Assembly: GCA_030151245.1 (NCBI GenBank)
Contig: JASLEF010000119.1
Coordinates: forward strand, 1 to 23,485
Direction of reading: 5' to 3'
Source of the DNA: Ignatzschineria sp.
GTDB taxonomy: Bacteria > Pseudomonadota > Gammaproteobacteria > Cardiobacteriales > Wohlfahrtiimonadaceae
DNA length: 23,485 bases
Below are positions 23,311 through 23,485 of the stretch, one piece after another. The notes under the pieces were generated by a model, which did not search any database, had not been told where the DNA came from, and was given only the letters and a program-made list of their open reading frames with translations. Made by a program: the position numbers and the translations under genes. Numbering within the stretch: the first letter of the stretch is position 1; every line of letters begins with the position of its first letter.

Positions 23311-23485
23311 CTATTGCTTCATACTAACTTTCTTCTCTAAAGATTGATGCCACTCCTGAATCGAGCAGATTTCTGCTTGGTCTAGATTCTTGACGCTTTC
23401 ACTAATAGCTAAAGCTCCGGCAATCGTTGTGTAGAGTGGCACTCGTAAGTTTACAGCTGTTCTACGAATCGTATGACTATCTTGA
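23311..23485 (-). CDS. carB: Carbamoyl-phosphate synthase large subunit (C-terminal end)
   Basis: This is the last 57 codons of a minus-strand gene that enters from the right edge; the stop TAG is at 23311-23313. The fragment reads DSHTIRRTAVN, then VPLYTTIAGALAI, then ICSIQEWHQSL. That matches the CarB C-terminal MGS-like allosteric domain (SxxIRRxAL, then xYxTTxxGA, then a final helix with IxSIQExH). CarB combines ammonia, bicarbonate and two ATP to make carbamoyl phosphate for pyrimidines and arginine. Only the tail is visible, so the identification rests on a short match. Confidence 0.75.
   Translation of the reverse strand, partial: QDSHTIRRTAVNLRVPLYTTIAGALAISESVKNLDQAEICSIQEWHQSLEKKVSMKQ

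Noticed and set aside
1..23485. CRISPR arrays, tRNA or rRNA genes, insertion sequences, prophage genes
   Set aside because: No regularly spaced repeats, no cloverleaf with CCA end, and no transposase, integrase or phage structural protein found when reading both strands.

Overview
The window looks like chromosomal DNA from an AT-rich gammaproteobacterium. The proteins resemble gammaproteobacterial families, and the edges are housekeeping-type genes (a YgiD-like dioxygenase on the left, the carB C-terminus on the right). The low GC together with a haem-uptake locus and a phenylacetate locus would fit a Cardiobacteriales-type genus such as Ignatzschineria or Wohlfahrtiimonas, but that placement is a guess.

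Layout. (1) 1-387: 3' end of a DODA/YgiD-type extradiol dioxygenase gene, with a rho-independent terminator at 459-492. (2) 873-6889, plus strand: a haem acquisition operon. It holds a TonB-dependent haem receptor with FRAP and NPxL boxes, hmuT, hmuU and hmuV (periplasmic binding protein, permease, ATPase), and a HugZ-type haem-degrading protein, and it ends in a strong terminator at 6914-6962. Stem-loops separate the receptor from hmuT and hmuV from hugZ; the second gap also holds a 16-mer matching the chromosomal parS consensus at 14 of 16 positions. (3) 7212-19932, minus strand: a 13-gene, tightly packed phenylacetate catabolic operon read as paaN-paaG-paaH-paaI-paaK-paaJ-paaF-(third crotonase)-paaA-paaB-paaC-paaD-paaE. 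(4) 19933-20511: a regulatory region of over 500 bp with several inverted and direct repeats. (5) 20512-23147, plus strand: a metallo-beta-lactamase-fold hydrolase with a C-terminal winged-helix domain, then an MHS-family major facilitator transporter. (6) A symmetric hairpin at 23178-23218, then the C-terminus of carB on the minus strand.

How the genes work together. The haem locus imports haem across both membranes and opens it in the cytoplasm to release iron. In the paa operon, PaaK makes phenylacetyl-CoA, PaaABCDE epoxidises the ring, PaaG isomerises the epoxide to the oxepin, and PaaN oxidises the ring-opened semialdehyde. PaaJ, PaaF and PaaH then carry out beta-oxidation to acetyl-CoA and succinyl-CoA, and PaaI is a rescue thioesterase. 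PaaN here is an aldehyde dehydrogenase only: the MaoC-type hydratase domain that opens the oxepin ring in PaaZ is absent from the window. No PaaX/PaaR regulator or PaaY is present either. The divergent hydrolase and MHS transporter are plausible substrate-supply partners of the pathway.

I see no wholly new system. The most interesting points are the hydrolase/transporter pair attached to paa, the split ring-opening step, the extra LiuC-like crotonase inside the operon, and the parS-like site in the haem operon.
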